The notes below the pieces were generated by a model, which saw nothing but the letters and a program-made list of their open reading frames with translations, was not told the DNA's origin and did no database searches. From Bacteroidia bacterium (GTDB lineage Bacteria > Bacteroidota > Bacteroidia > Chitinophagales > JAUHXS01): a stretch of DNA of 64,000 nt. Both the position numbers and the translations under genes were made by a program. Shown piece after piece: positions 54,280 through 62,646 of this stretch. Numbering within the stretch: the stretch's first letter is position 1; each line of letters opens with the position of its first letter. The stretch lies in assembly GCA_030426955.1 (NCBI GenBank), contig JAUHXS010000006.1, forward strand, positions 62,001 through 126,000, given 5' to 3'.

Positions 54280-55059
54280 CTACCATTTTATCTTTTCTTT
54301 ACTTAAGAAGGTGCCAATTCCCTTTTGGCAATCTTTTGTTGCTCTTGATTGTGCATTCATCTCTGCAGCATAGCTTAAGGCATCTTCAATATCCATTGAT
54401 TGTACTTTGCTGATCATCTCTTTTGTACGTTTTAAAGATTCTGAGGAAGTTTCTAGGCAGAGTGCTTTTGCAAACTCAATTACCTTATCCTGAATAGATT
54501 CTTTTGGGAGCACTTCATATATCAAACCAATTGATTTTGCTTCCTCTGCGCTTATTAACTTACCAGTGAGTAATAATTCTTTCGCTTTAGTTTCACTTAG
54601 CTTTCTAAGCAAAAACACTAAAACGATGGCAGGAATAAAACCAATTTTCACTTCTGTATACCCCATCATTGCCTCAGGAGTGCTAAAACAGAAATCACAA
54701 ACTGTTGCTAATCCACATCCTCCTGCAATAGCATGGCCTTCAACTTGTGATATGACTATTTTAGGTGCCGTATATATTAACTGAAAAAGCTCCATGAGAT
54801 GCTTTGAATCTGCTAGATTCTCATTATAGCTATTTTGTTGTAATTGCTTTAAGTATGCTAAGTCTGCTCCAGCACTAAATACTGTTCCATTTGCTTTAAT
54901 AATAATGACCTTAACAGTAGAGTCTTCTAAGAAACTGTTAATAGCTGACTTTAGTTCAGAAACAAATTCTGCATTGAGTGCATTGCGTTTGTCTACTCTA
55001 TTCAGCGTAATAAGGCCTAAGCGTTCTTGGATTTCTGTTGAAATAAATTGATAGGACAT
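54280..55059 (-). CDS. Enoyl-CoA hydratase/isomerase family protein
   Basis: A 259-residue crotonase-fold protein. The oxyanion-hole strands are GTVFSAGADLAYLKQL and QVEGHAIAGGCGLATVCDF; the catalytic Glu region is MGYTEVKIGFIPAIV. The C-terminal helical part (LLLTGKLISAEEAKSIGLI) is typical. It hydrates or isomerises acyl-CoA in fatty or branched-chain amino-acid degradation; methylglutaconyl-CoA hydratase is one possibility. It is 17 bp from comEC on the same strand. Confidence 0.88.
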   Translation of the reverse strand: MSYQFISTEIQERLGLITLNRVDKRNALNAEFVSELKSAINSFLEDSTVKVIIIKANGTVFSAGADLAYLKQLQQNSYNENLADSKHLMELFQLIYTAPKIVISQVEGHAIAGGCGLATVCDFCFSTPEAMMGYTEVKIGFIPAIVLVFLLRKLSETKAKELLLTGKLISAEEAKSIGLIYEVLPKESIQDKVIEFAKALCLETSSESLKRTKEMISKVQSMDIEDALSYAAEMNAQSRATKDCQKGIGTFLSKEKIKW

Positions 55060-55076
55060 AATTCTATACTTTTAGT

Positions 55077-57146
55077 TTACAAGACCAAAGCTCCTTGTCG
55101 AGCTGTTATATGTACAAAAATACCTTGTTCTTCGCATATATTTTTCCATTTTGCTGAAAGATAATCTGGAACGGAACCATCTACTATAATACCCTTGAAA
55201 GTAAGTTTTTTCTTTAAGCTATTAAGGTAGTAGGGTGGAATAGTATTACTAATGATGATATAGTCAATAGATATTTTATTTTGAGAATTTGGATTTAGAT
55301 TTTTAATGGAATCAACTACTAAAAGCCTGGTAGCGCCTAACTGTATAAATTCATTTCTCTTTAACAGATTTTTAGATGAGTCCATAGGGATAGATATATC
55401 TAGTAATCTGCAATTCTTCATGCCACTATGGAGTAGATTGTTTTCTATAATATTGTAGTTATATTGATTTAGACTATCTGAAATAATTATCACACCCCTT
55501 CCATTTTGATACTGTATGGCAGATTTGCCATTTAAATGATAAATGGTAATATTATCTGTACTTAAGCTTGAATAAGCTTTATGGGATTGTATAGAGGAGA
55601 TAAGTAAAACTGTAAATAACGATATGTATAGCTTAAGGCGCCTAGAAATGTGATTGGAGGAAAATGTAAAGATGACGAAATATAGTATCGGTATTACTAA
55701 TGCGGGGAAAACAACATTTTCAATTGAGTTGAGAGGAGCTGAGTGGATCCAGTTTGTGATTTCATTAATGACTTTTAGCAAAAAATTAAAAACATTGATT
55801 AAATATTCATAGAGTTTATTGTGAGGAAGTACGGATAGTAATAAGCTTGTGAGCCCTGTATACATTATTAATGTGACAATTGGTAGGATTAAGATATTTC
55901 CGATAAGAAAATAAATTGGAAATTGATGGAAGTAGTACATCGTTATAGGCGCTGTTGCAATTTGTGCAGCGATGGAGACAGTTGCTATAACCCATATTTT
56001 ATCTAGCAACCAATTGTTAAGTTTAACTAAGTTGTATAGCTTGGGCTGAATGTAAATAATTCCAGTTAATGCTGTAAAAGAGAGTAAGAATCCAACATCA
56101 TAAATTAGATTGGGATTGAAACTAAGCATTAATAAGGCGGCAAATGCAATGGCATTATAGATATTAATTTTTCTATTGATGACTTTGGCAAATAGTATTG
56201 CAATAAACATGATGGTTGCTCTTACAATAGATGGAGGTAACCCAGTTATTACTGCATATAAACACAATGCTAGAATAGTAATAAGGTATTTAATTGGCTT
56301 TACTCGATTCAAAAAGGGAAATAGTGATAACACCTGATGAAGTAGTAAGTAAATAATGCCGACGTGCAGTCCTGAAACTGCTAGTATATGTATTACACCT
56401 GATTGGGCAAATGCTTCTTTGGTCTCAGGTGTTAGAAACTCTTTTGCTCCAATGAGTATTGATGCTCCAACTGAAAAGTTTTCTTCTGTAGCTAGTATTT
56501 GATTAAGTTGGGTAAGAATTTTGCTTCGTAAATTATAAATAAAACTCCATAACATCTGGTTGTCATTTCCAGCTAGCCGATATTCACTTTCCTTTAAGAA
56601 GATATTATAATAAATGCCTTTTCTATTGAAAAATAGTTTTGAGTTAAATTCGTGGGGATTAAGAGGAGGGGAGAATTGCTTTAGTTTGTTTTTAATGGCT
56701 AAAATATCGCCATACTCTAAGCCTTTAGATTGTTCTGATTTTGCCAAATAGACATTGCAATGTATTGGCTTTTGATTAGGTGTGATTTCTGGAGGAATCA
56801 ATTTGCCTAATATCTTGTATGTCCGTTCTTTTTCTTTTGGAGGTTTGATTACTTTGAGCAATAATGTTTTGCTATTTTCTTTACCATATGTAGTGTTAGT
56901 TTTTTGGACACCTATATCATTGTATATATGGCTAGTAATATACCCCATACAAGTGAATAAAAATAAAATTATAAGTGATGTTACTTTTTCGAGATGGAGT
57001 TTAAAGGTTTTGATAATTGTAAGACCGACAAGCAATACAAGTATAGAAAGAGTTGTGACAATAAATATTTCCTTAAAGTAACTATATAGTAATATCCCAG
57101 CAATATAAGCTGGCAATATCTTCAAGAATGTAAGTTTATTCCACAT
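55077..57146 (-). CDS. comEC: ComEC/Rec2-family DNA uptake channel
   Basis: A 689-residue inner-membrane protein. Residues 1-100 have membrane helices, then a DUF4131-like OB segment (about 110-190). The competence core (about 225-490) has many helices and the ComEC signature HILAVSGLHVGIIYLLL, with GLPPSIVRATIMF. The C-terminal domain (about 530-689) has no HxHxDH metallo-beta-lactamase motif, unlike ComEC of Bacillus. ComEC moves single-stranded DNA across the inner membrane. No other competence gene is near. Confidence 0.9.
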   Translation of the reverse strand: MWNKLTFLKILPAYIAGILLYSYFKEIFIVTTLSILVLLVGLTIIKTFKLHLEKVTSLIILFLFTCMGYITSHIYNDIGVQKTNTTYGKENSKTLLLKVIKPPKEKERTYKILGKLIPPEITPNQKPIHCNVYLAKSEQSKGLEYGDILAIKNKLKQFSPPLNPHEFNSKLFFNRKGIYYNIFLKESEYRLAGNDNQMLWSFIYNLRSKILTQLNQILATEENFSVGASILIGAKEFLTPETKEAFAQSGVIHILAVSGLHVGIIYLLLHQVLSLFPFLNRVKPIKYLITILALCLYAVITGLPPSIVRATIMFIAILFAKVINRKINIYNAIAFAALLMLSFNPNLIYDVGFLLSFTALTGIIYIQPKLYNLVKLNNWLLDKIWVIATVSIAAQIATAPITMYYFHQFPIYFLIGNILILPIVTLIMYTGLTSLLLSVLPHNKLYEYLINVFNFLLKVINEITNWIHSAPLNSIENVVFPALVIPILYFVIFTFSSNHISRRLKLYISLFTVLLISSIQSHKAYSSLSTDNITIYHLNGKSAIQYQNGRGVIIISDSLNQYNYNIIENNLLHSGMKNCRLLDISIPMDSSKNLLKRNEFIQLGATRLLVVDSIKNLNPNSQNKISIDYIIISNTIPPYYLNSLKKKLTFKGIIVDGSVPDYLSAKWKNICEEQGIFVHITARQGALVL

Positions 57147-57181
57147 ATAATTAAATGTGTGGTAATTATGTTTGCAATAAA

Positions 57182-57214
57182 AAAAGTCCTTTGAAATTGT
57201 TTCAAAGGACTTTT
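57182..57214 (-). terminator. Rho-independent terminator after the Thr-tract lipoprotein gene
   Basis: Perfect 15-bp stem AAAAGTCCTTTGAAA (57182-57196) and TTTCAAAGGACTTTT (57200-57214) with a 3-nt loop; on the minus strand it is followed by a T run. It separates the lipoprotein gene from comEC. Confidence 0.88.
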
Positions 57215-57249
57215 GAAGCTAAAGATTGTCTTTTATAAGTAAGAAGCTA

Positions 57250-57990
57250 CTACTCCTTAGTCCAAGTTTGTTGACCAGCAACGTTTAAATCTGTTATGGT
57301 TACACTTGTAGACTCGTCAAAAGAGTCAAAAGAAGAATCTGTATTTTTAGTAATGAAGTTTCCCTGTAATACAAGTTCTTTATCTTTTAACTGTAGTATG
57401 TCTCCCCATATAAAATCTCCCATAATAAAAATTTTGTTCTTTCTTGCATCTGCCCAGGTCCAAGTTCCTGCATTCTCGCTCGATTCATTTCTATTCTCAA
57501 AATCCCATGGATTTTGTGCAACAAGTTGTGCTAGCTCCTCTTTGTCTGTTATAGCAGTACACGTGTCACAAGCTTTGTAATAAGTAAGTGTTTCAACCCA
57601 GCTATTGGAAATGATATGATCTTTGCCCAACGTCTCGGAAACACTAAGGCTATAGCGCTCTTCCATTGTAGTAGTGGTAGTAGTAGTAGTGCTGCCAACT
57701 GTTGTTGTGGTTTGATCTGTCATTTTTACTGTTTTTGAAGAACCACTATAAGAAGAAATTTCTGTAGAAACAGATACATTCTTACTAGCTTGGTCGCCAT
57801 TTGAGTCTGTAACGGTGGTAGTAACTGTTCTTTTAGTGGTAACATCTTCTATAGCTAGTACCCAGTCACCTGTAATTCTTTTATCTCTGCTTCTAAGAGA
57901 TAAGAATGGATCATCTGCTCCTTTCTTACATCCCGATAAAATGCTTAGAGTAGTTCCTATAATTAGTCCAAAAATTGCTATCTTTTTCAT
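57250..57990 (-). CDS. Lipoprotein with threonine tract
   Basis: A 246-residue lipoprotein with lipobox LSGC (C21) and then KKGADDPFLSLRSRDKRITGDW, a start I recognise in Bacteroidota lipocalin-like lipoproteins. The first half is Ser/Thr-rich and includes a run of eight Thr (TTTTTTTT, about 101-108) encoded by a near-perfect GTA/TAG repeat. The second half has YKACDTCTAITDKEEL, AGTWTWADARKNKIFIMGD and VLQGNFIT. No enzymatic motif. It has its own promoter box (58027-58034) and terminator (57182-57214). Confidence 0.75.
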   Translation of the reverse strand: MKKIAIFGLIIGTTLSILSGCKKGADDPFLSLRSRDKRITGDWVLAIEDVTTKRTVTTTVTDSNGDQASKNVSVSTEISSYSGSSKTVKMTDQTTTTVGSTTTTTTTTMEERYSLSVSETLGKDHIISNSWVETLTYYKACDTCTAITDKEELAQLVAQNPWDFENRNESSENAGTWTWADARKNKIFIMGDFIWGDILQLKDKELVLQGNFITKNTDSSFDSFDESTSVTITDLNVAGQQTWTKE

Positions 57991-58026
57991 TCCAGTTTAA
58001 GTTTTAATGGTTTAGAATATCAGTCG

Positions 58027-58034
58027 CAAAAGTA
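58027..58034 (-). promoter_or_regulatory. Candidate -7 promoter box (TACTTTTG) for the Thr-tract lipoprotein
   Basis: Perfect TAnnTTTG on the minus strand, 36 nt before the ATG at 57990. Confidence 0.5.
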
Positions 58035-58070
58035 TAAAAAAAAATTATAATTAATAAGTGACCTTTTATT

Positions 58071-58090
58071 TAATGTAAAGTTAATGTAAA
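58071..58090. repeat. Phased TAATGTAAA direct repeat
   Basis: TAATGTAAA at 58071-58079 and again at 58082-58090, 11 bp apart, upstream of the lipoprotein promoter. The motif TTAATGTAAA also occurs within the candidate operator at 33087-33096. The rest of the gap 57991-58232 shows nothing else. Confidence 0.4.
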
Positions 58091-58232
58091 CTTTTTTTTT
58101 GGCTTTGTTACATTTTTAGCTAGTTGTACGACTCTCTCTCTAAAAGTTAGCAGAGTGCTTTTGATTAGCCGACTGGTTAGTATGCTCTTGTGTATTTAAT
58201 TAATTCTTTTTTGTACCAATTTTGCTAATGTT

Positions 58233-61200
58233 TTACTTGCCAATATATGCTCTTAATCTAGGATTTGCATTCTTCTGAATTAAGGCATTTTGGTATTGCC
58301 ATTTAGATTCTTCGCTGAAGTCTTTTAAAAACTTGACTTCACCGGATTCTAATACTGCGATAGGCTCACCATTTTTGTAGAGAACCCTATTTTTATAAAT
58401 GTTCGCCACTTTATTATTAGGAGTAAAAATACCCATTAGATTAGATGGATCAATGGCACTGATAGATATCAATTGCTTATTCTCCTTATTTTTCTTTACT
58501 TGTCTTAGCTTAGTTACTGCTTCGGGTAATGCAAACTGTTCTCCTGATACTCTTTGCACAAAATACCCACCACGTATCTCTCCTCTGGCCTCCATTCTGC
58601 GATATGTTCTTAATAGGTCTCTCCATTTAGGCAAAGGACAGCTTTCTTTTTCCAAAACTTTTCGAAATACAATGCCATATCTCTGAAGTAATAGTTTGGC
58701 AATCGCTTCAAGGTCGAATGATGATTCGTCATTTTTTTGATTTGAATCATTTAAGATAGACCACCTTCCCGCATGAGCCATTCCAAATACAGCTTGTTTT
58801 CCTCTTCTCGATCTTGATCTAGGTTTCAATTGCGCTGGAGTTAGTAACGCCCTCAAGCCAGTATAACTATCCGAGGTCAATATGCCTCGCGCTACCAATT
58901 CGCTAATGGCAACTTCTACTTGTATGTTTAGTAGTTTTGTTTTTCTGGCAATGTCTTCAAAGAAGGAGGCGCCATTTTCCTCTACCGTTTTTAGAACTGC
59001 TAAAGCATTACCACTTAAATCCTCTAATGAAAAGGTGTTTGAGGAAACATTGAGCCAAAATTTGACGTTTTCACGTTCAACTATCATGATAGGCGTGGTC
59101 TTGATCGGGCTTTTAGATTTGTTAATGTCACTAGATGATTTTCTAAATCTTCCCCAAGAGACACTTCCAGATAGACATAAAACATCTAACCAAGATGGAT
59201 CGTAATCCTTGAATCTGGTAGGTAAAATTTCACCTTCCCATGCTACGGCTGGAGCTTCAAAACCTTCTAACTGCTTTATAAATGCTCTAAGTGATTCTGG
59301 ACCTATGCCTTGCTCATCAATAGTAAGTTTCTGCCAATCAAAAATAAAGCGCATGTAATCAGCAATAGGCACCGCTTCAATCTCCTGACGCAAATTATTA
59401 ATGGTGTATTTATTGATTCTGGCAAGCAGTCCTCTTTCACACCATTCTTTTTTGTTTAAGTTGGGTGTAAACTGACTCTGAAAGGCAAAGCCCTCATTTT
59501 CAAGAGCCGTCATTGCAGCTTCAATATCGAATTCAGTTAGCTCCAATTGATTAGCGATATGGATAGATTGGACTGGACCTAAAGATTCCAACCTTCCACG
59601 TACTATTTCCTTTAATGCCTGTTCTTTAGACCATTCTTGTCGTCGGAGCTTTTCAGGTAGTGTGAGTTGAGGTGTTGTATTTAAATTACCGAAAATTGAT
59701 TTGAATTGAGGAATTCGCTCGATGGCAATATACAAACTTTGTTCACCTAGGTTAAGTTGAGTGGCTCTTTTGCTATTGATGAGTTCGTTCAGATATGGCT
59801 GCCATTGACTAACTTCTTTATTAGTCAGATAGCCTAATGAGTGTAATGCATCATGGAGTTCATCAACAGAAGTAACCTTAGGCCATGCTTGCTCTTTGAC
59901 TAAGTCAATGGCTTCAATACTCAATAGACCAAGGTCTGATGCTTCTGAAGGGTCTAGCCACCTTCTATTTTTGATAGCAGAGGTTCGTCGCTCTTCCTCG
60001 TCATCTAAGAAGGCATAGGGTTTGGCATTAACAATCTCTTGGGCAAGAGGAGAGGGTTCTGTGAGATCTTTTGCGTGGAGGTTTAGCTCGTTGTTATTGA
60101 TTTTACTTAGAAGCCATTCTAGTTGCTCTATATCCATTGCTTCTGTTAAGCAGTCATGAATAGTCTGATCGACAAGAGGGTGTTCGGGAACTTCTCTTTC
60201 TCCATCAATATTTTCAAAGCAAGCTAGTTGATCAGGGAATACTAGTGCAATCAAATCCTCAGCACCCATTCTTTGAAGTTGTGGAGGCACTCTTTTGCCC
60301 GCTCTATTTCGTAAAACGGCTAAGGCCCTTGTTGCATTCCAGCGCCATCTAATTTCAAAAATTGGAGAGTCCAGCATGGCCTGGATAAGGATGTCTTTTA
60401 CATTTGCTGACTTGAGATACCCAAATACTTCTTTTAATGGAAAACTATGTGTTGATCCTAGTGATAGAATTATAGCATCTTCAGTTGCTGCTGCTTGTAG
60501 CTCAAAGTTAAACTGCTTACAAAATCGCTTTCGTAGTGCTAGCCCCCAAGCTTTATTAAGCCGACTGCCAAACGGAGCGTGAACTACAACATGCATATCA
60601 CCTGCTTCGTCAAAAAAGCGCTCTAGCACTAAATCCTTTTGAGACGGCATGATAGTCAAGCCTCGTTTTGCTGCACCTAGGTATTCTGTTATTTGTTCTG
60701 CTGCATCCTTTCTAATCCCCGCTTCTTGTATTAGCCATTTAAATGCTTCTTTACCATCATTTTCTATAAAGCTCTCGCCTTGTTTTTCAGGAGTAAGCGA
60801 AATTCTGTCCGAAATAGCTACTCTGAATTCAGACAACTCTTCTGAGAGTTCTTTGGTACGACCAAGTCCTTCCCCTAGCCAAAAAGGGATACTAGGTGGC
60901 AATCCTTCCGCATCAGCGACTCTTACTTTGCCTGTTTCTACTTTCAGAATGCGCCAGGATCGATTACCTAATTGGAAAATATCGCCAACCATACTTTCTA
61001 GTGCATAGTCTTCATTGATGGAGCCAATAAAGGTATTAGTTGGTTCTAAAATGACATCGAAATCAAAGTTATCAGGAATGGCTCCGCCAGAAGTTAAGGC
61101 CGTTAATCTTGCTCCTTTTCTGGCACGTAATTGTTTGTTGACAATATCGTAGTGAATGTATGCGCCACGTTTTCCTCTTCTTGTGGTGAAGCCATTTGCT

Positions 61201-62576
61201 AGCATTTCTACGACTTCGTCAAACCGCTCTCTTTTGAGATTTCTAAACGAATAAGCATTTGTAAAACAATTATAGAGCTCATCTTCATTCCATTCTTCTG
61301 TTGAAGCTACTGCTGCTACAATTTGTTGTGCTAAAATATCAATAGGTGCCTCAGGAATGATAAGCGCATCTAATGTTCCTTTTTTGATGGCATGAAGCAT
61401 CGCGGCTGACTCCACCAATTCATCTCTTGTCAGAGGGAATATTCTTCCTTTTGGAATAGCACCAACGGAGTGTCCAGCACGACCAACTCTTTGTAAAAAC
61501 GCAGCAATCGATTTACAAGTACTAATTTGACAGACCAAGTCAACGGAGCCGATATCTATACCTAGTTCAAGAGAGGCTGTTGCAATAAGTGCTTTGAGCT
61601 TTCCATTTTTAAGCCTTTGCTCTGCATCAAATCGCTTGTCCTTTGACATACTTCCATGGTGTGCCGTAATGGTTTCTTCTCCTAGTCTCTCGCTTAAAGA
61701 ATGCGCAAGTCTTTCCGCAAGTCTTCTAGTATTAACAAACATGAGCGTGGTTTCATGTTCGTTAATCAGTTTTTCTAAGCGTACATAAATCTCTTCCCAA
61801 ACTTCCATAGACATTACAGCCGTGAGAGGGGAGTCTGGTAGCTCGATGTCAATATCTATTTGCCTTTTATGTCCTGTGTTAATGATTTTGCATAACGCAT
61901 CACCATTTTGATCAATATTTTTCTTGCCAACCAGAAACTTAGCAACTTCTTCAATAGGTTTTTGTGTGGCAGAAAGCCCAATTCTTTTCAAAGGTTGGGA
62001 CACGAGGTGCTCCAATCGCTCAACTGATAATGAAAGATGAGAACCTCTTTTATCTTGGACTAGAGCATGTATTTCGTCAATGATAATAGTTTTAGTATCA
62101 CTAAGCATTCGTCGCCCACCATCACTAGTGAGTAAAAGATATAATGATTCAGGGGTAGTGACCAAAATATGTGGAGGATTCTTAACCATACTGGTTCGTG
62201 TAGCGCTTGGTGTATCACCTGTACGAACCATGGCTGTGATATTGAGTTCCATCTCACCACTATCTTTGAGTGATTTATTGATACCCTTTAAAGGAATTTG
62301 CAGGTTTTTCTCAATGTCATTGCTTAGTGCCTTCAATGGTGAGACATAAACTACCTGTGTTGTGCTAGGTAATTGACCATTGATCCCTTGTTTAACCAAG
62401 TCGTCAATTGCTGAGAGAAAGGCAGCTAACGTTTTACCTGAGCCAGTAGGTGCAGAAATCAAAGTATGATGATCACTTTTGATGGCTTCCCAAGACTGTT
62501 CTTGTACATCAGTTGGCTGATCAAAAGTATTTTGAAACCAACTGCTAACTGAGGGGTGAAAGCCAGACCAATTCAT
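58233..62576 (-). CDS. lhr: Large helicase-related protein, Lhr family
   Basis: A 1447-residue superfamily 2 helicase, the long Lhr form. Helicase core: Walker A SAPTGSGKT (41-49), VVYVSPLKALSNDIE, motif II IIIDEIHALV, GLSATQKP, TLMFVNTRRLAERLA, HHGSMSKDKR and QRVGRAGHS (motif VI). A long extension of winged-helix and beta-barrel-like segments (about 420-870) forms the Lhr core, followed by the extra C-terminal part typical of full-length Lhr (to 1447). Lhr is linked to DNA repair. Apparently monocistronic; the longest gene in the window. Confidence 0.93.
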   Translation of the reverse strand: MNWSGFHPSVSSWFQNTFDQPTDVQEQSWEAIKSDHHTLISAPTGSGKTLAAFLSAIDDLVKQGINGQLPSTTQVVYVSPLKALSNDIEKNLQIPLKGINKSLKDSGEMELNITAMVRTGDTPSATRTSMVKNPPHILVTTPESLYLLLTSDGGRRMLSDTKTIIIDEIHALVQDKRGSHLSLSVERLEHLVSQPLKRIGLSATQKPIEEVAKFLVGKKNIDQNGDALCKIINTGHKRQIDIDIELPDSPLTAVMSMEVWEEIYVRLEKLINEHETTLMFVNTRRLAERLAHSLSERLGEETITAHHGSMSKDKRFDAEQRLKNGKLKALIATASLELGIDIGSVDLVCQISTCKSIAAFLQRVGRAGHSVGAIPKGRIFPLTRDELVESAAMLHAIKKGTLDALIIPEAPIDILAQQIVAAVASTEEWNEDELYNCFTNAYSFRNLKRERFDEVVEMLANGFTTRRGKRGAYIHYDIVNKQLRARKGARLTALTSGGAIPDNFDFDVILEPTNTFIGSINEDYALESMVGDIFQLGNRSWRILKVETGKVRVADAEGLPPSIPFWLGEGLGRTKELSEELSEFRVAISDRISLTPEKQGESFIENDGKEAFKWLIQEAGIRKDAAEQITEYLGAAKRGLTIMPSQKDLVLERFFDEAGDMHVVVHAPFGSRLNKAWGLALRKRFCKQFNFELQAAATEDAIILSLGSTHSFPLKEVFGYLKSANVKDILIQAMLDSPIFEIRWRWNATRALAVLRNRAGKRVPPQLQRMGAEDLIALVFPDQLACFENIDGEREVPEHPLVDQTIHDCLTEAMDIEQLEWLLSKINNNELNLHAKDLTEPSPLAQEIVNAKPYAFLDDEEERRTSAIKNRRWLDPSEASDLGLLSIEAIDLVKEQAWPKVTSVDELHDALHSLGYLTNKEVSQWQPYLNELINSKRATQLNLGEQSLYIAIERIPQFKSIFGNLNTTPQLTLPEKLRRQEWSKEQALKEIVRGRLESLGPVQSIHIANQLELTEFDIEAAMTALENEGFAFQSQFTPNLNKKEWCERGLLARINKYTINNLRQEIEAVPIADYMRFIFDWQKLTIDEQGIGPESLRAFIKQLEGFEAPAVAWEGEILPTRFKDYDPSWLDVLCLSGSVSWGRFRKSSSDINKSKSPIKTTPIMIVERENVKFWLNVSSNTFSLEDLSGNALAVLKTVEENGASFFEDIARKTKLLNIQVEVAISELVARGILTSDSYTGLRALLTPAQLKPRSRSRRGKQAVFGMAHAGRWSILNDSNQKNDESSFDLEAIAKLLLQRYGIVFRKVLEKESCPLPKWRDLLRTYRRMEARGEIRGGYFVQRVSGEQFALPEAVTKLRQVKKNKENKQLISISAIDPSNLMGIFTPNNKVANIYKNRVLYKNGEPIAVLESGEVKFLKDFSEESKWQYQNALIQKNANPRLRAYIGK

Positions 62577-62632
62577 CCTTCAATTTATTATTATTCGCTA
62601 ATAATTCAAAATGAACTTCGACTAGTTTATGA

Positions 62633-62640
62633 TATATTTG
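62633..62640 (+). promoter_or_regulatory. Candidate -7 promoter box (TATATTTG)
   Basis: Perfect TAnnTTTG match, 6 nt before the ATG at 62647. If real, it favours that start over the in-frame ATG at 62629. Confidence 0.4.
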
Positions 62641-62646
62641 TTAACG

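Noticed and set aside
57250-57990. Thr-rich lipoprotein as a sequencing artefact
   Set aside because: The frame is intact on both sides of the tract, with lipobox, promoter and terminator.
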